Assembly (NCBI GenBank): GCA_015501055.1
Contig: JADNYV010000145.1
Coordinates: 31,260 to 95,259 of the forward strand
Length of the DNA stretch: 64,000 nt
Reading direction: 5' to 3'
From: Mucidula mucida
Taxonomy: Eukaryota > Basidiomycota > Agaricomycetes > Agaricales > Physalacriaceae
In this document: one piece after another, positions 10,740 through 22,000 of the stretch
Numbering within the stretch: position 1 is the first letter of the stretch
How the letters are laid out: the number at the start of each line of letters is the position of its first letter
Notes under the pieces: model-generated
The model's database searches: none
Told to the model about the DNA's origin: nothing
The model's input: the letters and a program-made list of their open reading frames with translations, nothing else
Made by a program: the position numbers and the translations under genes

Positions 10740-12620
10740 ATGGCTGCCCTCATCCTCACTCCAATCTCCATGCCGGTTCCCAGGATAAGGCGCAAGCCCG
10801 TGCCAACCGCCGACACCACTAGCTCTGTCTTGGCCCTCGACGCTCTCAGCCGCTACCCAGCCCCCGATGCTGACGACCCATTCGCGCCGCTCTCCGTGCT
10901 GAGGAGTCGGTCCAGCACGCTTCAGGGCCGCGCCCAGTCTGCACCATTCCCCCGCCCACCCTTCTATAGCGAAAATCGCGCCTTGTCATCATCTGAGGAC
11001 GTATTGGAAGGGCCACTCAAGCTTCCAATTAGAGTTTTTACGCAGACAGAAACTCACTATCGAAGACGTTCTCAATCTATCGCCATTTTATCTTCTTCAC
11101 AAATGGCTTCTCCTCCCGCCGTACACGCAGGGCTGACTCTCACTCCCTGCTCCAGCGACACCGAGCTCGACACAGGCAACCTTTCGGCATGCCCAAGTTC
11201 GGCTTCACGAAGCAGAGTGGCACGGATTTTCATGCCAAGGAAAGCAAGTAACACAAGCATGAACAACACCGCTCGCTGCGGTGATCAGCGACGGCGCCGC
11301 AAGGTCTCTGTCGCGTCCGTTTCCTCGCCGATGCCCTCACCAGTGAGCATCATTACCGCTACTGATCGCTCTTTGTCCACACGAGCATCCCTTGATTCTC
11401 GACATCTACCGCTTCGAGTGCCTCACGCTGATGCAGGCTATTACTCTCAGCCTGAAACCTTGCCGCCATCTCTCGCGTTTCCAAAAGTCAAAAAAAGGCT
11501 GGTGCACAGTCAACACTCCACCCTCATTCCACCTGCTGTGCATCCTTCTACATCCACCCGTTCAGGACGTATTCCCGTTCCTCCTGTTACACCCACATGT
11601 TCAGAAACTTCTTCTTATGTAAACGTCTCCACTCCAACTCAATCTCATGACGATCACGACGCGTCGACCGAGTCCTCCGTTCCTTCACAAATGTATAGCC
11701 AATCCCTGCCCACCAACCTCCCCTCTAACTCTGCGATTTCTAACGAATGGATGCTTCCGTCACCCACGCAGCTCGACCGTGCCGCGTCTCTGCCCTTGAT
11801 CGCTCCGTCAGGTCTACGCGTGCCCTTCGGCGCCCTGTTCGCGCACAAACGCAGCATCATCGTCTTCATCCGGCACTTCTGGTGCCCTCTTTGTCAGGAC
11901 TACATGTCTTCCCTCGCGTCCCTCACACCGCGCGACGCGAACGTGGTCGTTATCAGCAATGGATCACCTGCCCTGATCGACAAGTACAAGGCGATCTTTG
12001 GCGCGCGTTTCGAGATGTACGTTGATCCTGGGATGGAGGTGTATCGCTCGCTCGGGATGGGCACGACAGGTGATGTACAAAGCAAAAAAGAGACCCATAC
12101 GGGCTATGTGAGGAGAGGGACGTTGGGTGGGATTGCGATGGTGGTTCTCAGGGCACTTCGGGTGGGCATGCCAGTCTGGGAAAAAGGTGGCGAGATTGGG
12201 CAACTTGGTGGAGAGTTTGTTCTTGGGCCAGGGTAAGCCGTTCTGTTCTTCTTCCAACCTTCACGAGATTTAGTTATCGTCAGAATGACATGTCATTGGG
12301 CACATCGGATGCAGACAGTCAAGGGACACGCGCCTGTTCCCGACGTTCTTGCAGCTGCTGGTGTTAGCATACAACAGCCTGTCGCGCCGATGTCGCGAGC
12401 TAAGCGGAGAGAGAGCATGGCCCCGACTGGCTTTGGAGTCAGGACCAGTGTTAGTTGGTCTGTCGATGACAGACGCAAGTCCTTGACCATCGAAGAGCAA
12501 TGGATCCGTGCAGGGTATATGAAGAAAAGTGTTGGTTCGCGGCACGTCGTCGAGGATCGAGAGGAGATTCATCACTTTGTGGAAGAACCTGCCGATGAGG
12601 TTGTTTTGTTCAAGGAATAG
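10740..12620 (+). CDS. PRXL2/AhpC-TSA_2 thioredoxin-fold protein with long disordered N-terminus
   Basis: Peroxiredoxin-like 2 (FAM213/SelU-type) protein; in characterised relatives this fold has redox activity. Residues 1 to about 345 are Ser/Pro/Thr-rich and low complexity with basic patches (RRRRK). The fold begins near SGLRVPFGALFAHKRSIIVF and carries the redox pair in RHFWCPLCQDYM (Cys-x-x-Cys), then NVVVISNGSPALIDKYKAIF, YVDPGMEVYRSLGM and IGQLGGEFVLGPG. One intron (12233-12283) joins to CHWAHRMQTVKGHAP, the usual family ending, followed by a further 90 residues. The first ATG of the frame follows a pyrimidine-rich tract and is chosen. The N-terminal extension is far longer than the bare fold of about 200 residues. 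Whether the enzyme is active, and on what substrate, is not shown. Confidence 0.82.
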
Positions 12621-13032
12621 GTATAAGTTATGGTTTCTTTCTATGATATTGTTGTAAACTATATAGTGTTTCCCCTTTTGGTAATGCGCTACTTTATCCT
12701 ACGACTGCATCTGACGGTTTCATCCAATGTATAATATAGTTGATTTGAAGAGCTATTGGCTTGCCAGCTTGATTCAGTTAAGCCTGAGGACGAAGCGAAT
12801 GTACAACGATCTATAAGTTGTCTAATCAGATACGACCAACATCTGCCGTCGTGGCGTCGGGCCATCGTACGGTCAGTTGTTCACAAGAACGGTCTAACCT
12901 ATAAGATGATTCTACGCGACTTTCCAACCCGAAAGCCACGTTCTAGCTGCCTAAGATGGAAGCGGCGCCTATATCGCTCATTAGAGCAACATCCAAACGG
13001 GACTGGAAAGGTAATCAGTGCTGCTTTTACCA
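12621..13032. other. Convergent intergenic stretch
   Basis: Between the 3' ends of the PRXL2-like gene (+) and the F-box gene (-). Short open frames only; nothing else is recognised. Confidence 0.5.
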
Positions 13033-14489
13033 TCAGAGGAAACACTGACAACAGTAGTCATCTATATCGCGCATGACGAGGCGACAGACAGTGACTTCGG
13101 CCAGGTCAAAGATGTCTTGTTCCTGCATGTGAGAACAGTTTATAATTGTGACGCACTCTATAGGCACCATGCCTTCTTCGACAGTGCGACTACGAACCAA
13201 CTCGACCAATTCTCTGCCCCAAATCTGCCCGCACCAACGTAAATCCAGGCTGTTCAGGTTCTTGCAATGGCGACTGATACCACGGAGACAATCGTCTGTG
13301 ATATCGCTCTCGTGTAGGCGTAACTCCTGTAGCACGGGAGCGTGGCGCGCACAGGTCACAAAGTCGTCTGACGACAGGTCAAGGTCGTACAACTCTAGCC
13401 TTTCGAGAGGCACATCAGCCTGCTGCAGCAATTGACATAACGCTGGTCCCACGATTGTATGTGGGTAAGGCAAGGGATCCTCGGAGGAACAGAGGGATAT
13501 GCGGCGAAGTTGGGGGAGTTGCAGATGCGAGAGAAGGACAAATATCTCGTTTGCACCGACGACCGTCAAAGAGTGCAAATCCGGGAGTGCTACAATCCTG
13601 AGCGGATCAGCCAAGGTACGTATGATCGCTTGGGGTTGATCCCGAGGCGTAGTGATTGCTAGACTTTGAAGGTGAGGTAGATCTTGCAACAGATGCAAAA
13701 GGGCCTCTATGGGTATGAATACCGGTGCGCGATAACCACGCAGATCAAGTACGAGGCTAGGAACATGCTGGGGAATAGTTCCCGGAGTGGGTAAAATGTT
13801 GCGAGAGATGGTGAGTGTTTGCAATGATGGAGTGTCCTCACAAACTCTGGCAAGCCGAGAATGGGTGTCTCCATGGTGTGGTTGATCACGTCTTCCTGTA
13901 TCGTAAAATGTACAGTCCTCAGATGGGGGAATGATCCTCTACAACGAGCGAGAAGCTGATTGACAGGAGCCAGCAGACTCGACGTCACCTTAAAACTCTT
14001 CCACTGATTGGCGCGTAATGCAAACATGTCTACGATGCTGTTGAGGTGCGATGTATCAGCCTGCACTTCCAACTGTATGTGGAGTGGGGCGGCTTTGGCG
14101 TTGCGCAGCCAGAAATCGGTTTTGCCATACGGATCTGTAGTGTCAAGGTTGACGTATAGATACGACCAGACAGATGGTATCTCAGTCGCCTTGCGCCACT
14201 CAGAGCAAACATGGGAAACCGTCAACGGTGTTCTTGTCCAGCCGTCGCGTGCACAGCGTTCGAAGATGTTAGCCAAGAGTTCCGGAGGAAGACGTCGAGC
14301 GAGTGTGATGCGACCTTTGCACAGACGGATTTGGTCTACGTGTTGCGACTTTCTAAATTGCAGGCGACGGATTTCGAGCATCAAGCTGTCCATCTCGGCG
14401 TCAAGTCGCTGAATAGAGACTTCGTGCTGTGAGATGAGGTACTTGACCTCGTCGTCGGAAGCAGTCAAGGATAAGTTATCTATTTCCAT
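13033..14489 (-). CDS. F-box protein with leucine-rich C-terminus
   Basis: Probable substrate adaptor of an SCF (Skp1-cullin-F-box) ubiquitin ligase. Starting at 14489, a coiled coil (VSIQRLDAEMDSLMLEIRRL) precedes the F-box: LARRLPPELLANIFERCA and TPLTVSHVCSEWRKAT with the Trp. Further on are irregular leucine-rich repeats (PVLQELRLHESDITDDCLR, LNSLDLRWCGQIWGRELVEL). This architecture is very abundant in Agaricomycetes and fast evolving. The frame changes near 13850. A 53-nt GT-AG intron (GTGATCAACC to TTTGTGAG) joins the two halves in phase, but its acceptor is weak, so a single-base deletion is an alternative. The substrate is unknown. Confidence 0.78.
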
Positions 14490-14808
14490 GTTCTGCAATG
14501 ATCAGGTTTTGGGGTTAAGATAAGCAGGTAACGTACCTAGTGAGTACGAGGGCAAGAGCCATTGGGCTGATTAGTACTTCGGCCCGAAACTCCGCCGCTT
14601 GGTTCCAACCATCATTCATCTTCGTGAATACAAGGTAGTTGCAGCTTTACTTCTTGCTTTTACATGATGATTCAGAGTGGAATCTTCAACGACCCGCACA
14701 CATTTAACCTGTGAGAAAAGCGGGGTCGTGCTGGAGACTTTATGTTCTAGATACTGCTGATTTCTCTTTTCTTTTTTCGCGTCGGTCATCGCTGAGTTTG
14801 TTACAAGA
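14490..14808. other. Divergent promoter interval, F-box gene and SSU72
   Basis: Shared upstream region of two divergent genes. It has pyrimidine-rich stretches shortly before 14809. No separate gene is seen. Confidence 0.5.
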
Positions 14809-15863
14809 ATGGACCCCCGCCGAAGAGACCCTCGTCTTGCACGGGCAGACCCTCGCCTTCAACGCGTCCAGACCAACGAACAAATCCCTTCGGCAACACC
14901 TACACCTCCGCCGCATGCATCAACAGAAAATGGCTCCGTGTCATCCACTCCTATACCATCGAATCACGTAGGCCAGCCTTCTGATAGCAATACCGCATCC
15001 TCAAGTTCTACAACGTATAAGCCCCGTCCACTATTTTGTGTGGTTTGCGCTAGTAATCAGGTAAGGTGCACATTAACTGTGGCGCCTCGAATTGATGAAA
15101 ACCACTTCTCTAGAACCGCTCCATGGAAGGCCACAATGTTCTATCGTGGGTTGGTTTTCTGTGACTATAGTCACTCGCTCCATTCATGTTCTCAGCAAAG
15201 CCGGTTTCCGCGTCATCTCATCTGGGACAGGTTCCGCCGTTCGTCTCCCTGGACCATCAATAGATAAACCAAATATTTACGCTTTCGGCACACCATACCA
15301 AACTATATTTGAAGAGTTGAATGCGCAGGATCCCCGTTTGTTTGTGGTTGACAGCTTCGATATGTCTTGTTCTCATCACTTTGTCTCAGGTATTCAGCAA
15401 ACGGCGTACTTCAAATGATAGATCGAAACCGACGGATCAAATTAGCCCCGGAACGCTGGCAAGAAAGCAAAACCGTTGCAGATATAGTGTTCACGTGTGA
15501 AGAGCGATGTTTTGATGCCGTGTGTGATGGTACGCTTTCTCATTTGTCTATTTGGAGTACGCACAAACGGTTGTATACTGTATTCTAGACCTTCTCAGTC
15601 GAGGTGGAGAATTCAACCGGCCTGTTCACATCATCAACATTGAAATCAAAGATAACCACGAAGAAGCCTTAATTGCGGGTAAGGCGATGTTAGAGCTGGC
15701 CACTGCGGTAAGTCGAGCTGTCTTTTATCGTTACGAGATGTTCATTAACGTTCATTTGAAGATTGAAGCCTCTGATGATATTGACGAAGACATCGATGTC
15801 ATTCTGGAGACGCAGCAACAAAAACATCCCCATAATATACTGCATGCTGTGGCGTTTTATTAA
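14809..15863 (+). CDS. SSU72: RNA polymerase II CTD phosphatase Ssu72
   Basis: Protein phosphatase that removes Ser5 and Ser7 phosphate from the polymerase II CTD and belongs to the cleavage and polyadenylation machinery. After a Pro/Ser-rich N-terminal extension of about 70 residues comes the catalytic loop FCVVCASNQ joined across the first intron (15061-15113) to [11 protein letters not shown], giving the C-x5-R signature. Conserved blocks follow: [78 protein letters not shown] and the family C-terminus HAVAFY. Exons include 14809-15060, 15114-15145 and 15196 onwards; all junctions are GT-AG. No defects. It converges with UTP7, leaving 126 bp between stops. Confidence 0.93.
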
Positions 15864-15989
15864 GCGTCGTCTTCGATGGTTTTCTCGTGTAGCCTACTTG
15901 TCGTATTGTAACCGTGACCTAGAAGATTCATGTACCACCAAACAGTCGCAACGTTTCCTCGTAAGACGGCATCCACGGCGAGTGTGGGA

Positions 15990-18072
15990 CTAGGATTTCT
16001 GCTTGAATCTATCCAAAGCAGATGGCTTTCGCGTGTCTACTCCGCCATTCGCAGCCAGCTCTTTTGCACGTCGTTTCTCTTCCTTCTGCTTTTCCAGTTT
16101 TTTGCGTATAGCAACCTAAAAGTCAAATGAGTTTCGTTGGCCGCGAAGATCCAAAAAAACGTACTGCAGTAGGATCAATAACATTCTTCCTCTGCTTTCG
16201 AAGATATCTCTTCAAGCTCTTCCCTTTACCTCTCATCTTCCTCTTCTCCCGCTCTTCTTTCCTCTTCACCTTGCTTTCTAGGTCATCCGGGAGCCTAGGG
16301 TCGCCCTCGCCCTCGCTAACCACTTCCGTTTCATCCGCTTTGCCCTGTACCTTGAGCCGTTCCATCCTAGGTAGTCGGGCGAACGGTATCTCTACCGATG
16401 GTTTCCCGTCAAAGGTGGTTTCGGTTGTCAAGTTCTGTGACGGCGCCAGCGACCCGACCAATTCTGGGTCAAGTGTGATCATGTCTGGCTGTATCTTGTC
16501 AAGGAGCGCCTTGACCTCCTTCTCCCGACGTGCCTTCCTGTTCTCGAAGGGATCGGCCTCTGTGCTGTCAAAGTTGGGCTCTCCGGCACCGGGCACCAGG
16601 ATACTTGAGAGACCCGCTGAATGCCCGATAGTGAGTATATCGAAGAACGGAGCGAAGCGAACGGAAGTGAGTGGTCGATGAGGGATGGGATGGGTCATAT
16701 AGAGGGGGGGTTGGGCATTTGTGTGCAACGGAGTGTGTATGGATGGTCGCGTGTAAACCTAGGATATCATTCGTTTGAAATGCGGGCAAAGAATATTCAA
16801 GACGCTTACATTTACGCTTCCCCCAGAAGCCACAGCAAGAGCGCCTTTTTGACTCCACTCAAGCTCAGCGTATCCGCCCCGTGCTGTCCATTCACGCACA
16901 GCTCCTTTCCAATTGCGGCAATCCCAGACCTTTACAGTGCTGTCTTTGCCGGCAGTAGCCATATACCGACCCCCTTGGCTTGGATCCATGCTCACACTAG
17001 CTACTGGCCCCAAATGTGCAAGTAGCTGGACCGCAGGATGCGGGAGATTGGGCGTCCATAATGTCACCGTCCCGTTCTGATGACCCAAGTGTATCACAGC
17101 GTTGTGCAAATTTTGTGTCATTGTGGTACATGCCCCAAGCTTGGTGCGGTGCTCGCATAGAAGCTGTCCCGTAGACGTGTCTTGATATTTTAGATAGCCT
17201 GCGTTACCCTATACTCCGCTTGTGAGCACTCGAAAATTACATGATGAACCACTTACAACACTGGCTAACAACCAATGGTAAGGCAAAAACTCCAACCGCG
17301 TCGGTTCAATATGAGCCTTGAGACAATGGAGCTCGACGCCGTCGCGGTCGTAAATGAATACATACTTCTTTTGTGCGACGGCGAAGTGAGAATGGTCATG
17401 AAGGAATCTAACAGATATTCAAAGAAGAGTGATACAAGGACTTGAAATAACACACGTTATGTCTCGACACGTTTCCTGCAGTTGTAGTTCAGTGTGTAAA
17501 GTGCCCTCTTGCCAATCGAATGTTGCAACGTGACCCTTGCTGCCTGCGATTGCTAAATGTCTGTGAAGGAGTTAGGATGAGCGTTCAACAATGCATAACA
17601 ACGCTGACCGTCCATTTCGCGTATATCGCGAACGGTATGGGCCCCCATCCAAGTTCCATTCTCTGCGTCCTCTGCTAGCTTCCTGGCCAGCACTCTCCGT
17701 GATATCTGTCTGCGAAACCCTCCAAGTTCGATCGAGTTCACCGTCTACCTCCATCATCCCCGCCTCACCAGTCAACAGCATTTCAGCATCTTCTAGCAAT
17801 GCTTTCGATTGTGCAGCGTATTCCGATTGCCGTGCTAATTCTGTACGAAGTTTTTTGTTCGCTATATGTTTGTACGACTTGACATTCTCCTCGGGGACTG
17901 CTGTCTGCAGAGATTTCGGTACTGAGGTGCGTTTCTGGATAGACTGATAAGTCCGGTCCGACTGGGATTTCTGTGTTTTTTTGCTCGATCCTGGGGCAGA
18001 AGGAGTGTGGTAGGATTTCCGCTTTTTGCCTACAGACCCAACGGCATCTCCCATAGCAATCAGCGAATCCAT
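15990..18072 (-). CDS. UTP7: Utp7/WDR46, U3 snoRNP WD40 protein
   Basis: Small-subunit processome component needed for 18S rRNA maturation in the nucleolus. The start at 18072 gives MDSLIAMGDAVGSVGKKRKS with a Lys-rich N-terminus. The central part carries WD40 repeats (GHQNGTVTLWTP, GKDSTVKVWDCRNW). The C-terminal BING4CT domain is clear: PLTSVRFAPFFDILTIGHS, SSILVPGAGEPNFDS, ADPFENRKARREKEVKALL, then a strongly basic tail ending ALDRFKQKS. The last intron joins IDPTA to VAIRKKLEKQKEEKRRAKE in phase. Length of about 560 residues fits the family. No frame disruption was seen in the parts I could follow. Confidence 0.9.
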
Positions 18073-18714
18073 TGTCGCCGATTAATCTTTGGCGCTGTGG
18101 GCGGAAGATAGATGGTCGGTGAAGGAACCAAGAAATTTGCCGGCTCTCGGTCCGATATCCGATACGATCTTTTCTAAAAAGAGGCTTGAACGTTGCTTGA
18201 ACGTTGAACAACTACTTCATGTATCAACAAAGGACTGTCCTGCCAGGAAATGTGCTTGGTCAAAGGTCCAGACTAGCACCGCAACTTGAAATTCTCCAAT
18301 TCGGGAGAAGAGTTGCTGGAATCTAGCACTATAGAATATGAGCTCTTGACTGCCGAATCAGAACGAGAAATGAAGGATCTAATGACTCTCGTCGTGTAGG
18401 CCCTCTTAACGAATTTCGACAACTTTTTTTTTTTTGGAAACGAGCTAACAAACGCCAATCCAGCCACTGAACATTTCGGAAAGTTCTTCAGAGTTAATGA
18501 GAACAGTGATAGGACAGCAGAGCCAGCGACTATTGTTGCATAATGGTAAGATTATTGGGTACCTCCTTTGTATACTAAACCATAGACAAGCTCGGCCACG
18601 GGAGGGCGAGCAAATCCTTCACGATGCGTCATGTGTTTGGTCATGTTACGTGCACAGCCACAAGCATACGCGTCGAATTAGGCTTGCGTGTCGAGCTCAA
18701 CACTTTCCACAACA
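18073..18714. other. Divergent interval, UTP7 and PRE8
   Basis: Upstream region of two divergent housekeeping genes. It contains a run of T (about 18423-18436). Open frames here do not look coding. Confidence 0.5.
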
Positions 18715-19690
18715 ATGGCCAGCGCTGACGGTGGTGCTTACAGGCATTTACATCTTTCTTATGTTGTGGCAGGGCGCTGACAACGTTGAGCAGCTATTCT
18801 CTGACTGTCTTCTCACCGAGCGGGAAGCTTGTACAGATCGAGCATGCATTGGCGGCGGTAGCAGGGGGTACGACGAGTCTGGGTATCAAGGGTGCGTTCA
18901 TGTCAGTCTGTCGTCTGGATATCATCGCATAACTACTTACTTAGCTTCCAATGGGATTGTCATCGCAACTGAGAAGAAATCTTCATCCATTCTTATCGAC
19001 GATTCAATGCTCGACAAGGTGGCCGTAATATGTCCAAACATTGGAATTGTATACTCGGGAATGGGCCCGGACTCTCGTGTTCTGATAGCCAAGGCACGTA
19101 AAAGTGCTCAGGCATACTGGAAGATCTACGGCGAGTACCCACCGACCCGTGTTTTGGTGCAAGAAGTCGCAACTGTCATGCAGCAAGCCACTCAATCTGG
19201 GTATGATGCATCATTCTGCTGTGCATCCTTTTGACCATGGACCCCGTCACAGAGGTGTGAGACCATACGGTGTTTCCTTACTTGTCGCTGGGTGGGACAT
19301 AAACCGCGGACAGTCGTTATACCAGGTCGATCCTTCCGGTTCCTTCTGGGCGTGGAAGGCAAGCGCAATCGGAAAGAACATGGTCAACGCCAAAACTTTC
19401 CTGGAGAAACGGTGCGGTTATACACTTACTTGCCCGCTGGGATCATCAACCTATGTCGTTATAGGTACAATGATGATATCAGTCTGGAGGATGCCATTCA
19501 CACCGCGCTGCTAACTCTGAAGGAAGGATTTGAAGGACAGATGACAGAGAAGACCATCGAAATCGGGGTCATCACTGTTCCTACCACAGAAGAGCTAGAG
19601 GAGGGTAAAATTGGAGGGGAGACAGGACGACCGAAACCAACCTTCCGGAAGCTAACTGAAGAGGAAGTCCGAGACTACCTGGCTCTATAG
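18715..19690 (+). CDS. PRE8: 20S proteasome subunit alpha-2
   Basis: Structural alpha-ring subunit of the 20S proteasome. Exon 2 (18794-18891) encodes [20 protein letters not shown] and [12 protein letters not shown]; exon 3 from 18945 gives [40 protein letters not shown] and [14 protein letters not shown]; exon 4 from 19253 gives [15 protein letters not shown]; the last gives [20 protein letters not shown] and ends EEVRDYLAL. These are typical alpha-2 blocks. The 5' end is the uncertain part. ATG at 18715 followed by MASADGGAY joins YSLTVF only if a 50-nt GC-AG intron (18744-18793) is removed; no GT donor gives the right phase. Remaining introns are GT-AG. Length of about 255 residues is as expected. 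Confidence 0.9.
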
Positions 19691-19920
19691 GTTAGTGACT
19701 TTTAACTCCATCTCTGATGTGTGGCGCGGGAACTGATTGCACTCAGTTCCACGAACATGTTCAAATGTATACTTGTAATAAAAGATTTACGTGACTCTTG
19801 GTTCTCGACTCGCCTGCAAGCCATTAACAATCCTTGAGTTTGAAGTGGTGACGTCAGACGACAAGGTCATGATGTTCACACGCACATTGAAATATTGAAG
19901 GTTGAACTAAGACAATCACC

Positions 19921-21111
19921 ATGCCACAACATGATACGGGGAAAACATATGCCAGGGCGTGTACTGGCGCTGCCCTTGAGACGACGATCAACCATTCGAT
20001 GGATGATCCTCAAGACATCGTCTTATTTGGGAGCTGTTTCTGTCCTTTCGTTCAACGAGTGTGGGTAGCGTTGGAGGTGCTGGGAATACCTTACAGCGTG
20101 AGTCCGCTTTCTAACCCTCAGACTCTGCTTATCTATTTCGTTGTAGTATTGTGCGACCTCTTTTTGAGCATGGTCAATCGCTCATTTCGTGACTAGATGA
20201 AGTTGATATATACAAGAACCCAAAACCCGATGACCTCCTTGAAGTCTCACCAAAAGGTCTCGTACCGGCCTTGAAGCTTTGTCGCTATCATCCGCCACGC
20301 GCTCTGAATGAAAGCACTGTCATTATGGACTATCTGGAAGAGTAAGGACCTTCGTTTACAGAAGAAGGCCCATCAGCTGACCTTCTTATCTCGCGTAGCC
20401 TGGCTTTCAATACAACAAAGCGGTCTCTGTTTCCCTCCGCTTCTGATCCTTGTATGTGAATTTTTGTTTCCATCTTCGTATAATAACTCGGTAGACAAGA
20501 CGCTCGTGGCCTCGTTCGTCTTATTGGTGACCATGTCAATCGAGCGCTCGTGCCCTCTTTCTATCGTTTCCTTCAAAGCCAAGAACCGGGTGCTCAGATA
20601 CAAGCGGGTCACGACTTTCATGCAGCTATCGCAAGCATGGTTGATTTGCTTCAGCGCATTGAGACGGAAATTTTTGGGGCCGGCGGACAAAGTGGATCTG
20701 GAGAGCTGAGGGCCGCGCGCGACGGTCTAGGCTTGTGGGTTGAAGGAAATGATACTCCTGGGTGGGTAGATATTATGGCTGGTCCTTGTAAGCGGTTTTG
20801 TATACGGATCAGTTCAGGTTCTGACACTCTGCGAGGGCTTTTCCGAGCGAATAACGTCCTGAAACATTATCGCAGCTTTGTGATGCCCTCTGGTGCTCGT
20901 TTCGATACATACCTCGCGCGCTTGTTTGAGCACCCAAAGTTCAAGATGACGTGTAGCGATGAGGATTTGTATTTACAGAGTTATGAAAGGTACTGATCCA
21001 ATGATGAATTAACTGCGCTGTGCTGATGCTCCTCTGTCCAGATATGCTTTCAATCGACCCAATACAAGCCAAGTCGCCGATGCCATCAACTCGGGGCGTG
21101 CCCTTCCTTAG
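19921..21111 (+). CDS. Omega-like glutathione S-transferase
   Basis: Cytosolic GST-fold enzyme. The N-terminal thioredoxin fold contains FGSCFCPFVQRVWVALEVLG; the Cys-Pro-Phe motif points to an omega-type cysteine active site rather than a Ser or Tyr class. Then IPYS, YYEVDIYKNPKPDDLLEVSP and KGLVPAL. The helical domain includes LVRLIGDHVNRALVPSFYRF, TPGWVDIMAGPW and HPKFKMTCSDEDLYLQSYER. Splicing: 19921-20097, a 4-nt exon 20147-20150, then 20197-20341 and further exons, all GT-AG. The 4-nt exon supplies Y and the first base of the next Tyr; without it the second half is out of frame. It ends SGRALP at 21111. The substrate is unknown. Confidence 0.86.
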
Positions 21112-22000
21112 ACAACCCATGCATCCAAGCTGTATCCTTCAGATATGACACGTGTTTATGCAGAATCAATTTATTTCAACGAAATCGGTTGCATTGTCCA
21201 TGCACGCGTCCTTTGCTGACTCCAATCAACTGCTAACTGCATTTCGCGAGGTTCTCTTCCGGCCTCCACATCGTGTGCGTATACAGCTTCCGAAAATTAT
21301 TCTCTCCATCTTAACATGCTGTGACAGGGCGCTTATGTCATTTTATGTTTGATCTGATGGACAGAGTGCGCGGTACCTCCAAAGCTCCTGTTTAAACGGA
21401 CGGAGAGTTCAAGAACCCCCGTTGGTTCAGTCGTAAGTCGATTGATGTAAACCGACCCACTAGGAATCTGGGACCGAATCTGATGTGCAGTGTGGCAAAC
21501 GCAGAGCATACATCCCCTTTCAGCGGAGATTGTATCTCAACAGATCTCTAGCGCTCGGTTTGACAGAATAGCACCTATGTCGCAAGCTTTAGCTTTCGAG
21601 GCATTGCTCTGCAGTGCTTTGTCGGCGGCTACCATGTTGCGTCCTCGGATCGACAGCATTGCTGTTACTAACGACGCCGTGGCATTCTTCAATTCTGGAT
21701 ATCTTGGCTCGACGTGGCGGTCATGGCCGGTCCTGTTCCGATGTACGTCTGTTTCAGCGTCTTTCGTACTCTGTTTCGCCCAACTAGATAAGGCATCTGG
21801 TCGACAAGTATCTCTGATGGCTCAGGTGCTGTACGTGACGGTATACTCCTAAAGCTGTCGAGTTACATCATTTCTTGAATCAAAAGACCGCGTTTAACAG
21901 ATGGGGTACAGCTCATTACTTATGAATTAATAGCTCGCGATCAAAATCTGTAGCTTTATATACGGACCTGGCTTCACCCATCCTCTTCCAACCTACTGCT
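21112..22000. other. Intergenic stretch upstream of the Zn2Cys6 gene
   Basis: A plus-strand frame at 21490-21852 is open for 120 codons but shows no recognisable domain and no supporting splice pattern. A patch near 21410-21480 loosely resembles tRNA promoter boxes but does not fold as a tRNA. Nothing firmer is seen. Confidence 0.45.

Noticed and set aside
13830..13900. Frameshift in the F-box gene.
   Set aside because: Not counted with the deletions because a 53-nt GT-AG intron can explain it, though the acceptor is weak.
21400..21490. tRNA-like sequence with partial A and B boxes.
   Set aside because: The acceptor stem and anticodon arm do not pair; no tRNA can be folded by eye.
21490..21852. 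120-codon plus-strand open frame.
   Set aside because: No recognisable motif and no intron signals of the type seen in every real gene here.
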